Shown here: positions 39,438-51,991 of the stretch, one piece after another | Layout: the number at the start of each line of letters is the position of its first letter | Numbering within the stretch: position 1 is the stretch's first letter | From: Xiphophorus maculatus | Taxonomy: Eukaryota > Chordata > Actinopteri > Cyprinodontiformes > Poeciliidae | Assembly: GCF_002775205.1 (NCBI RefSeq) | Contig: NC_036447.1 | Span: 15,420,501-15,484,500, forward strand | DNA length: 64,000 nt | Direction: 5' to 3' | The notes under the pieces: generated by a model | Database searches by the model: none | The model's input: only the letters and a program-made list of their open reading frames with translations | What the model was told of the DNA's origin: nothing | Translations under genes and position numbers: made by a program

Positions 39438-42400
39438 ATGTACACCTCTAGTGAACTGGAAGGGGAAGTGGACCACTCCTTTTTTGACAGTGATGGGGAC
39501 TGTGGAAGAAATGTTGGAGAGAAAAGAGAGAAGGACTTGAAGATGAAAAAGCGAATTTCAAGCACACTTCAGAGAGAATCTGTAAAACACTCTGGACATC
39601 TCGCTGTTGATCTGCACTCAAGGACTGAGAAGACAAAGAGACACTTGAAGGAAGTGGAAAACAAGAGTGGCAACAAAACTGATGCATCATCGATTTCTTT
39701 TATGCAGGATGAACCTATACATGAAGGCAAAGATGAGTTAAATCTGCACTCTAAAAGAGCCAGTGGAGCATTTATGACTATGCTAGCTGACATTCCAAAT
39801 GATGGGGACAGCCAGAGACGGAATGACACGAGAAAAAGTGCCTTAGCTTTCCCAGCTAACTCAAATGAGCAATTACCTAGAAAACTGGTCAAAAATCAGC
39901 ATCCCAAAAATTCTCCTCCCACTTCAAATGAGGCCAGCACCGACGCAGACTCAGAGAGTTCTGTCAGCAGTCAGAGAGGTATTTTAAATTCCTCTAACCT
40001 CTCCAAACCCACCAAGTCTTTTGTACGCCGTAAAACAAGAGGGACCAGACGAGGCTCAACTGAATCTCAGGATTTGCCTAACATGAGCACAGATGAGTCA
40101 GATGGCTCAGTGACAGATGTGAGTCCCCTGTCTTCTCCTGATTCTGGCTCACTCCAGTCATTAAGTTCAGAGGCTGAGAAAGAAGGTCATGAAGCGCAGC
40201 AGGAGCCGAAAACTCTCCCCTGCGGTGCCTTCAGCAACGTTCATCAAGCGGTGGACTCAAATCCAGATGTGAATGAGTGTGAGTAATGCTTGCTGTGTTC
40301 TACCTACCTGTGCATCGGTAGATGCACATATCTCAGTAGGTTTGTACTTGTGGGTTGGTGGGTTGAGCAGCATTGCGTGAGATGCTCAAAGCTGAGGATG
40401 TTGCGTAACCCCAGGATGCTTCGACTTGTCAGCTCGTGTCTGCTGTGTTCCTTGGACTTCTTGATGCTGTTTGCAACATCCGAGGCCTTCATAGAACAGC
40501 AGGATTTATTCTGACTTTAATTTACACACAGGTGGACTCTATTTACAAATTAGGGAACTCCTGAAAGCAAATTTTATTTGCATTTTAGTTAGGGATATAT
40601 GAGATGAGGTTGAGTACAAAAGCATGCCAGTTTTTGTATTAAAAAAAATGTAATGAACAAGTAAATAAAACATGAATAAGTTTGACAAATCATGACAAAA
40701 TGTAAAAAAGGGACTCTTGACTGAAAGACATGCCCTTTGATGTACATTTTTTTTACTTTTATGTTGTTTTTTGCATGTGTATTATTTTTCAGTTAACCCA
40801 GCAGAGCATTGTTCACAAGCATGTTAAACACACGAACTAGACAAATGTGCTTTCTCCTCCTTCAGGTTCGTCTGGGTTAGAAAGCCATCTTGAGCAGAAA
40901 ATGGTGCTCCAGATTTCTGGAGGGATTGTTCGGAAGAACTTCTCATTTTCCAACAGTGAGGTCCGCCGCATTGATATTGAGAACAAGCGTCTCCTTCAGG
41001 CACTGTCAAATATTTCATCAGGGTCCAGAGCAGAAAAATTGTCAAAAAAGAGCACTTGTCCACCCAAAGGCTCTTCAGTGACTTTTTACGCACATAATGC
41101 ACAAAACAGGGACCGACAACAACGCCGCATTCAGCAAGAGAACCTGGTGAGTTGTTTTACATTTTGATTGACATTTTTCTGTCAGTAACTGATTCACTAA
41201 GCAAACACACACTCATAACCTTGTACTGTGTACAATGAATGCATGCATGTCTGTAGCTTGGCAACACCTGAGCTGATAACATCTAATTCAGCATCAACAG
41301 TTGCTGTCAAATAACACATGTTAAGAGTCTTGATGTCATAAACCTAATCATGTTTTAGTGTACACTGATGTTTTGTGTTTTTACTGGGAGGATTCCAGTT
41401 AATTATCAAGCACGTCCTCTCTTACTTAATCATGTAAGCTGTTTGTCTGTAGCGCTAAAAAACAGAGTGGAATGGTGTTTTGACCTGTGTTATACTGCTG
41501 CCTGTTCAAAAATAATGCAGAGCAACTTTTTCATTTAATCAATCAATCACGTTTATTTGGATAGCACATTTCACCAGCTAGGCCGTTCAACGTGCTTTAC
41601 ATAACAAAACACAAAATTACACAGTTATGAAGAAAGCAACATAAAGTCAACAATTGAACAACCATTACATTAAAGTGTGTGACTGTTTCAAAACAGGGAG
41701 CTATGTAATTGTTCTAAGTTGTTCTCAAGAGATCTGTGTGCGCCTAGCAACACCCTGTGACTTTTCCTGGCCTCCACTGTATCTGCTGTTTTACCTCTAA
41801 ATGAAATTCATTGGAGACACTTGAAGCCGTATCTTCACAGTGTTTATTATTGTACAGTCATTGTTCAGGCAGATGGTCCTGCTGTTCAGGCTGCAGGGTG
41901 CTCATTAATATAATTTACTTAAATGATTTGGAGGATTTTATCATGTTGACTATTAGTCACTACCTGACTCACCTTTCCACTGCAGCCAGCTCATTCTCAC
42001 GACAGTGGAGTAGGGATCCCCTCTTAAATGTATCTTGCTGACTGGATGTTTTACAGTGTTTAATCGTGATTTCATGAAATATATCCGTCATTAAGGTTTA
42101 GTTGGGGTTGGTCTGAGAACACACCCCTGAAAGCAGATACTGATGAACTTTGATAGCTTGCAGCAGGTGTCTGTCTTGCAGCCATACTACTGAGGAACAT
42201 TATGAAACCTTTCTGCCTGCAGATTTTTCCAGTCTTCATATTTCTCCATCTATTTATTGTCTTATTTATCAATAACACTCACATTTAGATGATCAGCACT
42301 GTTAGAAAATCTGTCTGGATTGAATTAATTGCATGTAACTCACAGTGTGCTACAAAGTTATGATTCTTGATATTTTCACAGGTTTATTACATTTTTCATA

Positions 42401-45400
42401 TATTCATAGTTGATCATAATTCTGGTTAAAGCTGTTAAAATAGGAGGCGCTTCAGTCGTTTTCAGGACAAACTGTTCACTCTGAAGTTCGTCTTGTGAGG
42501 AGTGCTTTTCGCCTCCTCTATTCTTAGAGTAGAGTAATTGAATCTGCCGTGTGGTCAGAGTATTCTCCGGCACATCACACTTGTAACACGCGTCATTTAG
42601 TTTATAAAAAACTGAAAATGCGACTGGTTGATTAACTTTCAGGAGGTTTTTTAACTGTTATGTAAGTGCAATTGAATGAAAAATCTTATTCAATTTAATT
42701 CTCAGTTAATATGTATATTTACCGTATTTTCCGCACTATAAGGCGCACCTTCAATGGATGACCTATTTTAAAACTTTTTTCATATATAAGGCGCATAGAA
42801 CAGACGCTACAGTAGAGGCTGGGGTTATGTTATGCATCCATTAGATGGAGCTGCGCTAAAGGGAATGTTAAAACAGTCAGATAGGTCAGTCAAACTTTAT
42901 TAATAGATTACAAACCAGCGTTCTGAAAACTCTGTTCATTCCCAAAATGCGTGACTGATCGCCTTGAGTTTAAACTCTGCGTCGTAAGCGTGTCTCTTAA
43001 TAGGAGCCATTTTGGGCTCTTTACACAAACACACAAATGGAAATGAAACGGCACGCTTCGTGCAGTCATATATCCCAGCGTGCACCGCGCGCTTCTTCTT
43101 CTACAGGGGAAAATGAAGTCAGCGGCTGCTTACCGTAGTTGCGAGACCTGTTGTGGCTCAATATTGGTCCATATATAAGGCGCACCGGATTATAAGGCGC
43201 ACTGTCGGCTTTTGAGAAAATGGAAGGGTTTTAGGTGCGCCTTATAGTGCGGAAAATACGGTGTATATGTTTTTATGCTGGAGCTTATTGTAGTCTATAC
43301 ACATTGCTTGCCAAGAAACCTCATTGAGTAGTCTTGGTTTTTGTGGTATATCTGACCTAAAGCATACAATATTATGTCATGCAGTTGAGTTGACGCTTTT
43401 TGCCTGGTTTTTAATTCAAGTTCATACAAAATATATTTCTGTATGTTATGTTTTTTTGCACATAAGTTGCTTTTGCATGTTTCTTTTAAAATATTAGATA
43501 ATTTTAAACAATTTGGCACAACAAATGTTGATTTAAGTGAAATTGTTTTGCTAATTTTAATTTTTCAAAATGATCATTTAAAACACACACATACATACTA
43601 TACCTGTGAATATCAGATGTATTACCTTGTTGGGAAAAAATACATTTTATGTCTGTCAGACTTATTTGTTGTGTTTTTCATGTTTGCAACTAAGCTAAAT
43701 GAATTATCTTGTCTTTTAATGGTCAGTGAAATAGCTGAGTCAGCATTTTAAAACTGGCTGTACACTAAACGCTGATAAGGAGTTGATTACTCCATTTAGG
43801 AACCTTATTTTAGTGATTTACTTAAATGAAACCTCAGTCATTCTTCAATGCACTAAAACTGTTGTACATTTTACATTTTTAAGTCAATTGGTGTCCTAAA
43901 AAGTATTGCTTGTTAAAGCTAAATGTAAGAAAATAAACAATGGATCCAGACTTTAGATCAGTTCTAAATGATCTGACGACGAGCCCAAATCCTACATCCG
44001 TCAACAATTTTAAGAACTACAGATGACTGTGAAGGCAGATGGTATTATTAGTAAAGCCGAAACAGATGAGAAGTAACACTCCAATGTAAAACTTATCTTA
44101 TATAATGGATAAAAATGCTAAATTTACATGGAAAGACACAAAAGTGGCTCATTATAATAATTTGTGCAAATAATACAACTGGATTGCGGTTTTTTAACTG
44201 TAATCAGTCAATTGCACAGTAAGCAGAATATTAAAATTGTAAGTATGACACAAAGGTCTTGATGTGTTTCACAGGTTTTCCTAAAGAGACTGCAATCCAC
44301 CAAAGCCACACCTGGAATGAGGCGCGTCGATCAACTAGCAGATCACCAGCGGCTGACCTCAATGCCCAACTACAGGTCCTATAGTGGTGGGTCCAGCAGA
44401 TTGCCCTGTGGTAAGTGCTTTTAAATCTGCAGAAGCTAAACTGCAAAACTTTTTTAATGTTAATATTTTTGTATATTTCAGGTACAGCAGAGTTCATTCA
44501 AGGTTCTCAGTTAAATGCATTGTTTTAGGAAGAGTTTACTTCTTATATGATCTTACCTTGTGAAAGTATTCCTTCTATTTGAACCTTCATTAGCATTTCA
44601 CACATTAATTGCATTTACAGCAGAAAGTCTTTTGAGGTCCTTACCAGCTTTGCAGATCAAGAGGACACAACTTGTCAGTTGTGTTCTTTTGCTAAAAGCA
44701 AAGTCAGATTGGATGACTTTGACTTAGATCTGAACTTTGACTGGGTTCTTTTTAAACCTTAAAGGATAGTGTCCTGGGACTGTTGCATATCTGCTTCAAC
44801 ACACCTTAAACAGTGCGTTTATTGGTTGTCGTCTGCGGTACATCACTGTGTGCAGTCTAAAAGTTCAAGGAATGAAGTTTGACACCTGTGCTGTAAACCA
44901 TTCCAGTGCAGCTGACTGTTTCTGACTCTGACTTTTTCCTGTCGGAAATATTTGTACAGAGTTTAAACAGAGATTGACTCTGTTTACTGGATAAGGGATT
45001 TAAGACAGTTGGTTGTATTGGATTGTACTTATCAGATTAACAGAGGTCTGAATAAAGACGGACATCACACTGTTGAACTTCTTTTTTACATAAAAAAAAA
45101 AACATTTTTCAGATTTTTTCACTTCATAATTATGCAGTATTTTATGTTGGTGTTTGACACATTGAAGTTTGGTCATAATATAAACATTTTAAATACCTTC
45201 AAGAATAATTAATATTTCTGCAAAGTACTTTGATCTGGTTTCATGAAGACCAAGTAAACTTCTGCAGAAAATATGATGTGAAGGTTTAGCTCAGACAGCA
45301 TCACTTTCAAGGTAAATTTGCACCATTAAACGGCAGCTTTGCATCTATATATCTCTGCCTTCAGAACTCTGTATTTACTTTGAAGTACTCTAGTGTTGAT

Positions 45401-45880
45401 TTTCAATCAAAGAAAAAGAGGATCAGCATGTGGTAGTGAGCAGCAGTTCTCTTAAACTGATACTGCAGGTTTTTTGCACGTCTGGGCTGCAGCTTCCACA
45501 AACAGAGCAGTTTGGAGCAGCTGCAAGCTCTTATTGGGACTCACTTGTTCATTTATAAGTAAATTGCTTAATCTTCCTGTTTCCGTCATTTCATAGCCTT
45601 TTAATTTCAGCTGTGCGTTTTTACTATGGTGCAAAAAATCAATACTTAAGTTGTAATAATAAAATGAGTTGGTAAAGCCTGTGTGCTAAATGACTCACTT
45701 GTTACAAAACAATTGCTGTTTGTGTCTGAGTTTCCTAAGGGAATTCCTCTTGTTTTCCTCTCAGCGTTAATAAGACCCGGTCCAGTCATCTCCAGTGCAG
45801 CTCTCATTAACACCTACACCAGAAGGACATCTGTTCCTGGGTCAAGCACACGAAGTACTAGCAGTCCAGCCTGGCGTTAA
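39438..45880 (+). CDS. cfap97: Cilia- and flagella-associated protein 97
   Basis: Orthologue of human CFAP97 (KIAA1430), a family linked to cilia and flagella; biochemical role not established. Coding exons: 39438-40278, 40866-41146, 44275-44410 and 45765-45880. GT-AG and in phase; total 457 residues. The ATG follows an acceptor at 39414 and yields MYTSSELEGEVDHSFFDSD, whose LEGEVDHSFFDSD matches the conserved N-terminus. Residues 20-270 are low complexity, rich in Ser, Glu, Lys and Asp, ending with an acidic/Ser stretch (DESDGSVTDVSPLSSPDSG) also seen in the human protein. The conserved C-terminal domain starts in exon 3 (FSFSNSEVRRIDIENKRLL) and continues into exon 4 (FLKRLQSTKATPGMRR). The tail is Ser/Thr/Arg-rich. 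The poly(A) signal AATAAA is at 46180. It is convergent with slc25a4, as neighbours in human 4q35. Confidence 0.92.
41535..41640. mobile_element. LINE/SINE-like fragment in cfap97 intron
   Basis: AATCAATCACGTTTATTTGG, ATAGCACATTTCACCAGCTA and CAACGTGCTTTACATAACAA match a short interspersed fragment very common in fish genomes, probably a LINE 3' end. The family is from memory. Confidence 0.5.
42721..43262. mobile_element. 542-bp MITE with perfect 30-bp inverted repeats
   Basis: Positions 42721-42750 (starting ACCGTATTTTCCGCACTATA) are the exact reverse complement of 43233-43262. Internal copies of ATATATAAGGCGCA and TATAAGGCGCAC flank a GC-rich core. The flanking octamers are GTATATTT (left) and GTATATGT (right), matching at 7 of 8 positions, which suggests an 8-bp target duplication and a hAT-like mobiliser. 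No coding capacity. It lies in cfap97 intron 3 (between coding exons 3 and 4 as counted from the noncoding exon, 41147-44274). Confidence 0.92.
44640..45200 (-). mobile_element. Tc1-like fragment interrupted by another insertion
   Basis: The left part (AGCAGAAAGTCTTTTGAGGT to CTGAACTTTGACTGGGTTCT) and right part (GTAAACCATTCCAGTGCAGC, then the tail TTATGCAGTATTTTATGTTG) belong in order to the Tc1-like family of this window. Between them, about 44760-44893, lies unrelated sequence ending in AAGTTTGACACCTGTGCTGT, which resembles a hAT MITE end. It is in the last cfap97 intron. Confidence 0.5.
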
Positions 45881-46439
45881 GACCTCTGCTAATAAAGAGC
45901 AATTTCTTTCCTTTTCAGCATATGACTTTCACTTTTTGATGTTGATTAATTTCTACAGTGCAAAGCTTAGAACATATTTATGCTTTTATTATTATTTTAT
46001 GTAATTTACTCATGCTGTTTGTTTTCTGCTCTTCAACTATTTATCCATTTATGTTTTGATATCAAAGCCATTTGTAAATAACAACACTTACTTTAACCTT
46101 TTAATTCAGTCAGAAATCTTGGCTTTAAAATGTTAACTGATGCTGTGGTTTGATATTGTCTGCAGAGTAATTTTTAAACAATAAAGTGCAAATATGTTTT
46201 GGTATTTGTTACTGTTTACACGTGTGTGATTTGTGATCTAATAAAACATTGTTTTAAACCAGAATAAAGGAATTGCGTATTCATTTTTGGTTTATCCTGC
46301 TGACTGTTGAAGAAAAGAAGTCAATAATTTTATTGCAGAAAAGGCCATAACAATGGAGACGCAGAGCAGTTACGTTTTCTCATTTATGTGATGCAGTCTA
46401 TCTTAAGAATATCCACGCTCCTTGAACATTAAACTACAA

Positions 46440-46930
46440 AACTCAATGTGTTTTAATTGTATGTAATAGACCAACATAAAGTAGCATGATTCATGAGTTT
46501 ACAAATGCTTTACAAATAAAAATCTGAAAAGAGTGACATACATAGTTATAAGCGCCTTTACTTTGAAGTAAGGTACTTTGATACCTTCAAAGTAAAATGA
46601 GTTGCTTTCGGAAATCACCTGTCATGTAATCTTATGTCTTCATCATCAGGAAGGCTAAGAACCACATGACACGTCAGGGACAAAGTTGTGGAGGAATTTA
46701 AAGCGTAGGTTATGAAATAATATCCCTACCTTTAGAGATCCTATGGAGTACTGCTCAGTTGATGATTTAGCAGTGCACATCAGCCACAGTAAAGCATTGT
46801 GATAAAATAGCTGAGTTTTGATATGTGAGGGCATGACACATTTTAGACTTCCCAACAATGTTGTCATGGTCTATCACACAAATTGTACATAATGTGGGAA
46901 TTGCAAAATAAAATTAAGGTGTGTCAGTAC
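46440..46930 (-). mobile_element. Tc1-like element remnant
   Basis: ATTGTATGTAATAGACCAAC, ATAAAAATCTGAAAAGAGTG and a right terminus with GTCAGTACTTTTGCAGGGCT match, in diverged form, the terminal regions of the local Tc1-like family. There is no transposase frame. Confidence 0.45.
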
Positions 46931-47065
46931 TTTTGCAGGGCTCCTCTTTTGGGACCTTGTTTCAATGAAGACACCAGGAAAACCACAGTTGGCAATAAAT
47001 GGTGTATTCACCATAACCTTTTCAATAATTAGGCAGCTGGGTCGGGGCACACTTGCTCCATAAAT

Positions 47066-47099
47066 ACTTTGTTACTGGTCTTCACATCAGTAACAAAGT
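47066..47099. other. Perfect 12-bp stem, 10-nt loop hairpin
   Basis: ACTTTGTTACTG (47066-47077) is the exact reverse complement of CAGTAACAAAGT (47088-47099). It lies about 70 bases beyond the likely slc25a4 poly(A) signal. Function unknown. Confidence 0.6.
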
Positions 47100-47523
47100 A
47101 ACCCAAACATACTAGGGAAAAGTGGTGCTTTTAAGGACAACAGAGAGACTGGAGTATAGACTGAGTCTTTATTCTTAATAAATTAATGTTTAAGGTGGTC
47201 ACAGCATATCATAAGGGCCTCGGCCCCTCCTTAACACTAACAGGAGGAACGTTTGGCCTGTATCATAATCTGTTATCACATCACGTCCACCAGCTGTTGA
47301 AACCTAGAGACTTCCTTTTAGCAGATGGTTGATTATGTTATATATACACATTTCTGATGAGGCATAAACCCAGGTCAAGTACACCTATCCGATCTCCCCC
47401 AGCTGCTGCACAGGAAACATAGCCTACAAACCCAGATTCTTATTTCACAAGGTCGGTGTCACCATATCACAAAAAAAATAATGAACAAAGAATGGATTTC
47501 CTTGAGGTTTTGGGAGAGTGTGC

Positions 47524-49421
47524 TTATTTGGTGAACTTCTTGATCTCGTCATACAGCACCAGCACAAAAGCACCACCCATGCCTCTGATCACATTGGACC
47601 AGGCTCCCTTGAAGAAGGCCCGACCTCCCTCATCTTTGAGGATCTTCTTCCAGCAGTCAATTGTGCCCTTGTACATAATATCAGCTGTGGGAATTCAAAC
47701 ATCACCATTAATATCCACATAATGGTGTGTAATTCTCCCGTTGTTGTTATGCGTAAGGAACGTTCACAAGAAAAAGAGAAACTTACCTCCTTTACGTCCT
47801 GACTGCATCATCATGCGACGTCTGACGGTGTCAAAAGGATATGAGACGAGACCTGCTACAGCCGTGACAGTCTGGGCGATCATCCAGCTGACAAATATGT
47901 GTGTGTTCTTGGGATCTGGCAGCATGCCTGCATGAGGGAAGTCAAAGCAAATAAATGTATACACGCATCTGCTAAAACAGATAGCCTCAAGATGCAATTT
48001 TGACCTCAAGGTGCAATTTTTCAATTGCACCTTGAAAACGTTTCCTATTGCTTTCAAGCATTTGTAGTCTACAGGAAAGTTTGTGCCCCTTGCTTGATGA
48101 TGAATGAGACTGATGAACTAAATTTTGATGATTTCATGCATTTTGATTGGTTGGGGCAGCAGAAAGAGGGGCTCACTCCTCATGCAATAATCACCACTGC
48201 ACCACAATTTAGGTGACCAGGTTTGTTTGTGCACCTTTTGCTGTATCGAAGCATCCGAAGTAAGCCGCTCTGTAGATGATGATGCCCTGCACCGACACGT
48301 TGAACCCGAGGTAAAGACCCTTGAGGCCATCGGTTTTGAAGATCTTGCCAATGCAGTTTCCGAGTCCGGTGAACTCCCTCTCTGCTGTGCCCTTGCCGAT
48401 GTCGGCGGCCAACCTCGTCCTAGCGAAATCGAGTGGGTAGACGAAGCAGAGCGAAGTGGCCCCAGCCGCGCCGCCCGACGCCAGGTTCCCGGCAAAGTAG
48501 CGCCAGAACTGTGTCTTCTGATCCACGCCACCAAGGAAGATCTTCTTGTACTTGTCTTTGAAGGCGAAGTTCAGGGCTTGGGTGGGGAAGTAACGGATCA
48601 CGTTGGCCAGGTTGCCTCTCCAGAAGGACAGGAAGCCCTGCTCTTTCGGGATTCTAACAACACAGTCAATAATGCCTTTGTACTGCATATCAGCGGTGAT
48701 CTGTTTGCTGGCATGCTGCACCTACAAGGGAGAAAATCAAGATGCCGCCGTTACGCCTGGCTTGTTTTCAGGAGAAGGGTGAAGAAAATAAATTTGTAAT
48801 TTTGACCTTTTTATTAAACAACCTTGTTGAACACCCTTCAGCTTGCCAGACATTATCTAGTGATCTGGTTCAGTTTGTCCAGCAGTCTTAAGGCACATCG
48901 TAGACACTCGAGACTTCACTGCGTATTGGATTACATCTTTTAGGTTAAATTTAGCAATTCTTTTCCACTGAATATTACTGTCAATGTGCTTTAAGCGAGC
49001 GTAAATGAGATTGGAAAACATTGACAGAATATCATGAATAAATGCCTAACTGTTTAATTCTGATCCCGCATCATTTTACCTTCCCACCATCCTTCACACT
49101 TGTGCGTAAAACGATCTCCAAGTTGACCCTCACGTGCCCGTTGCCATTACGCACACGCTTATACGAACCTTCCTTGTTCTTAGTTCAACGTCCCTTCTTT
49201 TAAAGCAATTTCCTCGTAAATTTCATTTCTTGCTTATCAGCGATCCACAAATTAACACACACTTTACGCACAAAACACTGCATGACCAACAGCTGGCTCA
49301 ACCCGTTTACCTGCAGCAGCAGCTTGACTCTCTCAATGGGAGCGACAGCTGTTTTGGAGATGGCAGCGGCAATCCCACCGGCCAAAAAGTCCTTCATGAA
49401 ACTAATCACCGCGTCCGACAT
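47524..49421 (-). CDS. slc25a4: Mitochondrial ADP/ATP carrier (ANT1)
   Basis: Exchanges matrix ATP for cytosolic ADP across the inner mitochondrial membrane. Coding exons (minus strand): 49311-49421, 48235-48721, 47787-47927 and 47524-47684. GT-AG and in phase; 299 residues plus stop, against 298 in human. There are three mitochondrial-carrier repeats with the Px[DE]xx[RK] motifs PIERVK (residues 28-33), PLDFAR and PFDTVR, each closing the first helix of a repeat. The nucleotide-carrier signature RRRMMM lies at 235-240. The four-exon layout is typical of ANT genes. The start [12 protein letters not shown] is preceded by a TATA-box promoter. Paralogues slc25a5 and slc25a6 are nearly as similar; I chose slc25a4 because cfap97 and ufsp2 are neighbours, as at human 4q35. 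Confidence 0.93.
48006..48035. other. Perfect 13-bp stem, 4-nt loop hairpin in slc25a4 intron 2
   Basis: TCAAGGTGCAATT (48006-48018), loop TTTC, then the exact reverse complement AATTGCACCTTGA (48023-48035). A near-copy of the left arm (CTCAAGATGCAATTTTGAC) lies just upstream at about 47985. Position in a short intron (47928-48234) makes a processed RNA or intronic splicing structure possible but unproven. Confidence 0.6.
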
Positions 49422-49499
49422 GGCTGGTTGATTTCTAGAGCAGTCTCCCTCTCTACTTGGCTGTTCCAAACTTGGCCCAAGATCCTCAAGGAAACCTTA

Positions 49500-49560
49500 C
49501 GCCCGTCCAAGTGGACGAGGCACCCCCTCAGCAGTTCTTTATATATGAAGGCCGTTTATC
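49500..49560 (-). promoter_or_regulatory. slc25a4 TATA promoter
   Basis: On the minus strand TATATAAAG occurs at about 49545-49537, roughly 117-125 bases upstream of the ATG, in a GC-richer region. A start site about 30 bases downstream (near 49510) would give a 5' UTR of about 90 nt with no intervening ATG that I can see. Mammalian ANT1 promoters also carry a TATA box. Confidence 0.65.
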
Positions 49561-49569
49561 GCGAGACGT

Positions 49570-51957
49570 TTGAGTGACAGATGTGCAGTCTGTCGAACAG
49601 ACGAACGAGGCTGAAAAAATATCCGAGGTTGAAGTTCAGGTCGTGCGCCATATTTCTGGATCCAGGGGGGGTCGCCCAGAGCCGGGGACATTTAAAGGGC
49701 ATATTATGTGTTGGCAGATAAACACTAAATTAAAATTTGGTGTTAATAATGAGAATTCCTCCATAGGTATTCCTCTCAATAACGGTGGAGGAAACCAGGT
49801 CATCTCCACTTTTCAGCTGCAGCACAACAAGGAAGGTATTAAAGTGCATCTTAAGGAGCATACCTAATTTATTACTTGCTTAAATGTGTGTATGTTGCAC
49901 ACATTTACTGCATGTGCTCTTTGGAGTTCTAATTAGTTCACAGCCTAATTAGTTACAAATCTAGTTACAACAAACATAAGAAAAGTGCTTTGGATGAAGC
50001 TGTGCATGAAGATCATCTGTGAAAGCTGAGGTTCACTTTAGAGAAATTGTTCAAGCTGGGAGACATTTTTGAAACAGTATATAAAAGGCATAAAATGTAT
50101 AGCTTTTGATAACTAGTTTAACATTTCTGTTAAGCTAGTTGTCAATTCAGAATTCACAAGTATTGTTCAAATGATAATGTTATGAAACAGCAGAGAATTG
50201 CTTGGAACCAATCGATTCATGTCAAAAAGTATATGTAATCTGTTGGAACTACGAAGTACATAAACAACTAAATATCGTGGAGGTTAGCTATGATCATTTT
50301 AATTCTGATCAGGGAATGCACCAAAGAAATTGAGGAAAGTCTGTAATTACACACAGATGGATGATTGTATCCTTTATTTCTGTTCATTTTGATGAGTTTC
50401 TGATTTTAAATCAGAATTTAAATCAGAATCAGATTTTAATTCAGAAACTAGGATATTACACCAGAGGATATTACATCTGACCAATAAAAACTTTATAAAA
50501 CATTATAAATCACAAATCAACCACATACAGAAAGTTTTCAAAATTTCGTTTTAACTTATGATTTAAAATAAAATAAAGTGATCATTTTATCCAACCTTGA
50601 AAATATGTCTAGAGCTATTAAACAAATAGAACCAATTTTTTCCTGTTGCACTAAACATGCAAGAACCACTAGATGGCGTCAATTGACTATGTGTGTTTCT
50701 TCAAAATAAATCAAAAAAGAACTTGAGAAATTGAGGTTACAGCTTTCAGGTTATTACTGAAAATGTTACACCTTTAGCATTTGTTATGGTTTTGACCATA
50801 AAACTGCACAATACTGGCAATAAGTTGACTGTACTCCAGTGGCATCCATAATCCGCAGATCTCAATCAAACAGAGCACCTTTAGTGGAATAGGAAAATTA
50901 CATTTCAGATATAGAGTTGGCAAATCTGCAACTTTGTGATGGTGTCATGTCAATATAGAGCAAAATCTCTGTTTCTCTGATTTTGTTGAATCTGTGTTGA
51001 AAATGATTAAACTCTGAACTGGTACCTAATTCAATGAGTGGATATTGGATTGATTTCAGATTTATTTTTATTTAAATCTAACTTATTAACTACACATTTC
51101 TCTCAGTGGAATTATAATACAGTGAAGAAATGCTGAGTAGATTTTACAATATTACTTTTTCAATTTTTTTATTATTATTATTATTCACAAGTTAACAAAA
51201 TAATACACACAAAAAATTGGATTTAGTGTTCTTTCATTCTGAAACAGATAAAACCATCCATACATTTTTTAACATTAAATTTAACACAGAGGTCCGTTTT
51301 CCTAGTTGAGCTTCGTCAACAACTCATCTGGTTCTATACTGAAATGTTTAATTGACTCGGTAGGGGGCGATATTGAGCTAAGTAATAATCAAAATCTTCA
51401 TTGGTCTCCCCAGAGAGTAAATGTGGTACCCAATAAAACAGGTGCTTTTCCTCACTTATTTACCACACAACAATAACAATTAAATCAGTATTTTACTTGT
51501 TCCTCACAGGGTGACATTTTTAAGTAGCTCCCAGCAAAGAGGTCAGAGGTCAGGCTCAGCTTCAGGGTTGCGGCCCCAAAACTGGTTAGGAGTTCAGCAC
51601 CTGCAGCTTTTGGCCAAGCAAAAGTTATATGCTGTGTAGCTTAATATATGGAGCTTTGCTATTTTGTTTTTGTTGGCCATTGTGAGTTACCTGAATCTTG
51701 AAAAGTTAGAGTGTTAAGCATGAATAATTTGTTTTTAAATTCAAGTTTGGTTAAGATTTTGTCACAAACTTTGTCACAAAAAAAATCAATTGAGTTGGTT
51801 TTTATAAATAAACATGAAAGCTTGCATCAATAATTAATTAATTATGTTTCTTAATGGTATTTTGTTTTTTTCTTTATCATTCTCACGTCAAAGTAAAGTA
51901 AAGTTACGAACTATAACAACCAAATCTGGAAATATCAGAGGTACATTTAATGATTTT
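49570..51957. other. Intergenic stretch, no gene seen
   Basis: AT-rich region upstream of slc25a4. Only short ORFs without splice context or family resemblance. A complex inverted repeat of TCAGAATTTAAATCAGA-type sequence occurs at about 50395-50450. No recognised mobile element. Confidence 0.45.
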
Positions 51958-51991
51958 TTTATTTTTATTTTTTAATCAAAATGTTGATGTT

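Larger units (their letters stand above)
45881..47523. other. Convergent 3' flanks of cfap97 and slc25a4
   Basis: Holds the cfap97 3' UTR (AATAAA at 46180 and another near 46239) and, from the right, the slc25a4 3' UTR, whose minus-strand AATAAA is at 47168-47173, about 350 bases past the stop. In between lies a Tc1-like remnant. No further gene is seen. Confidence 0.6.
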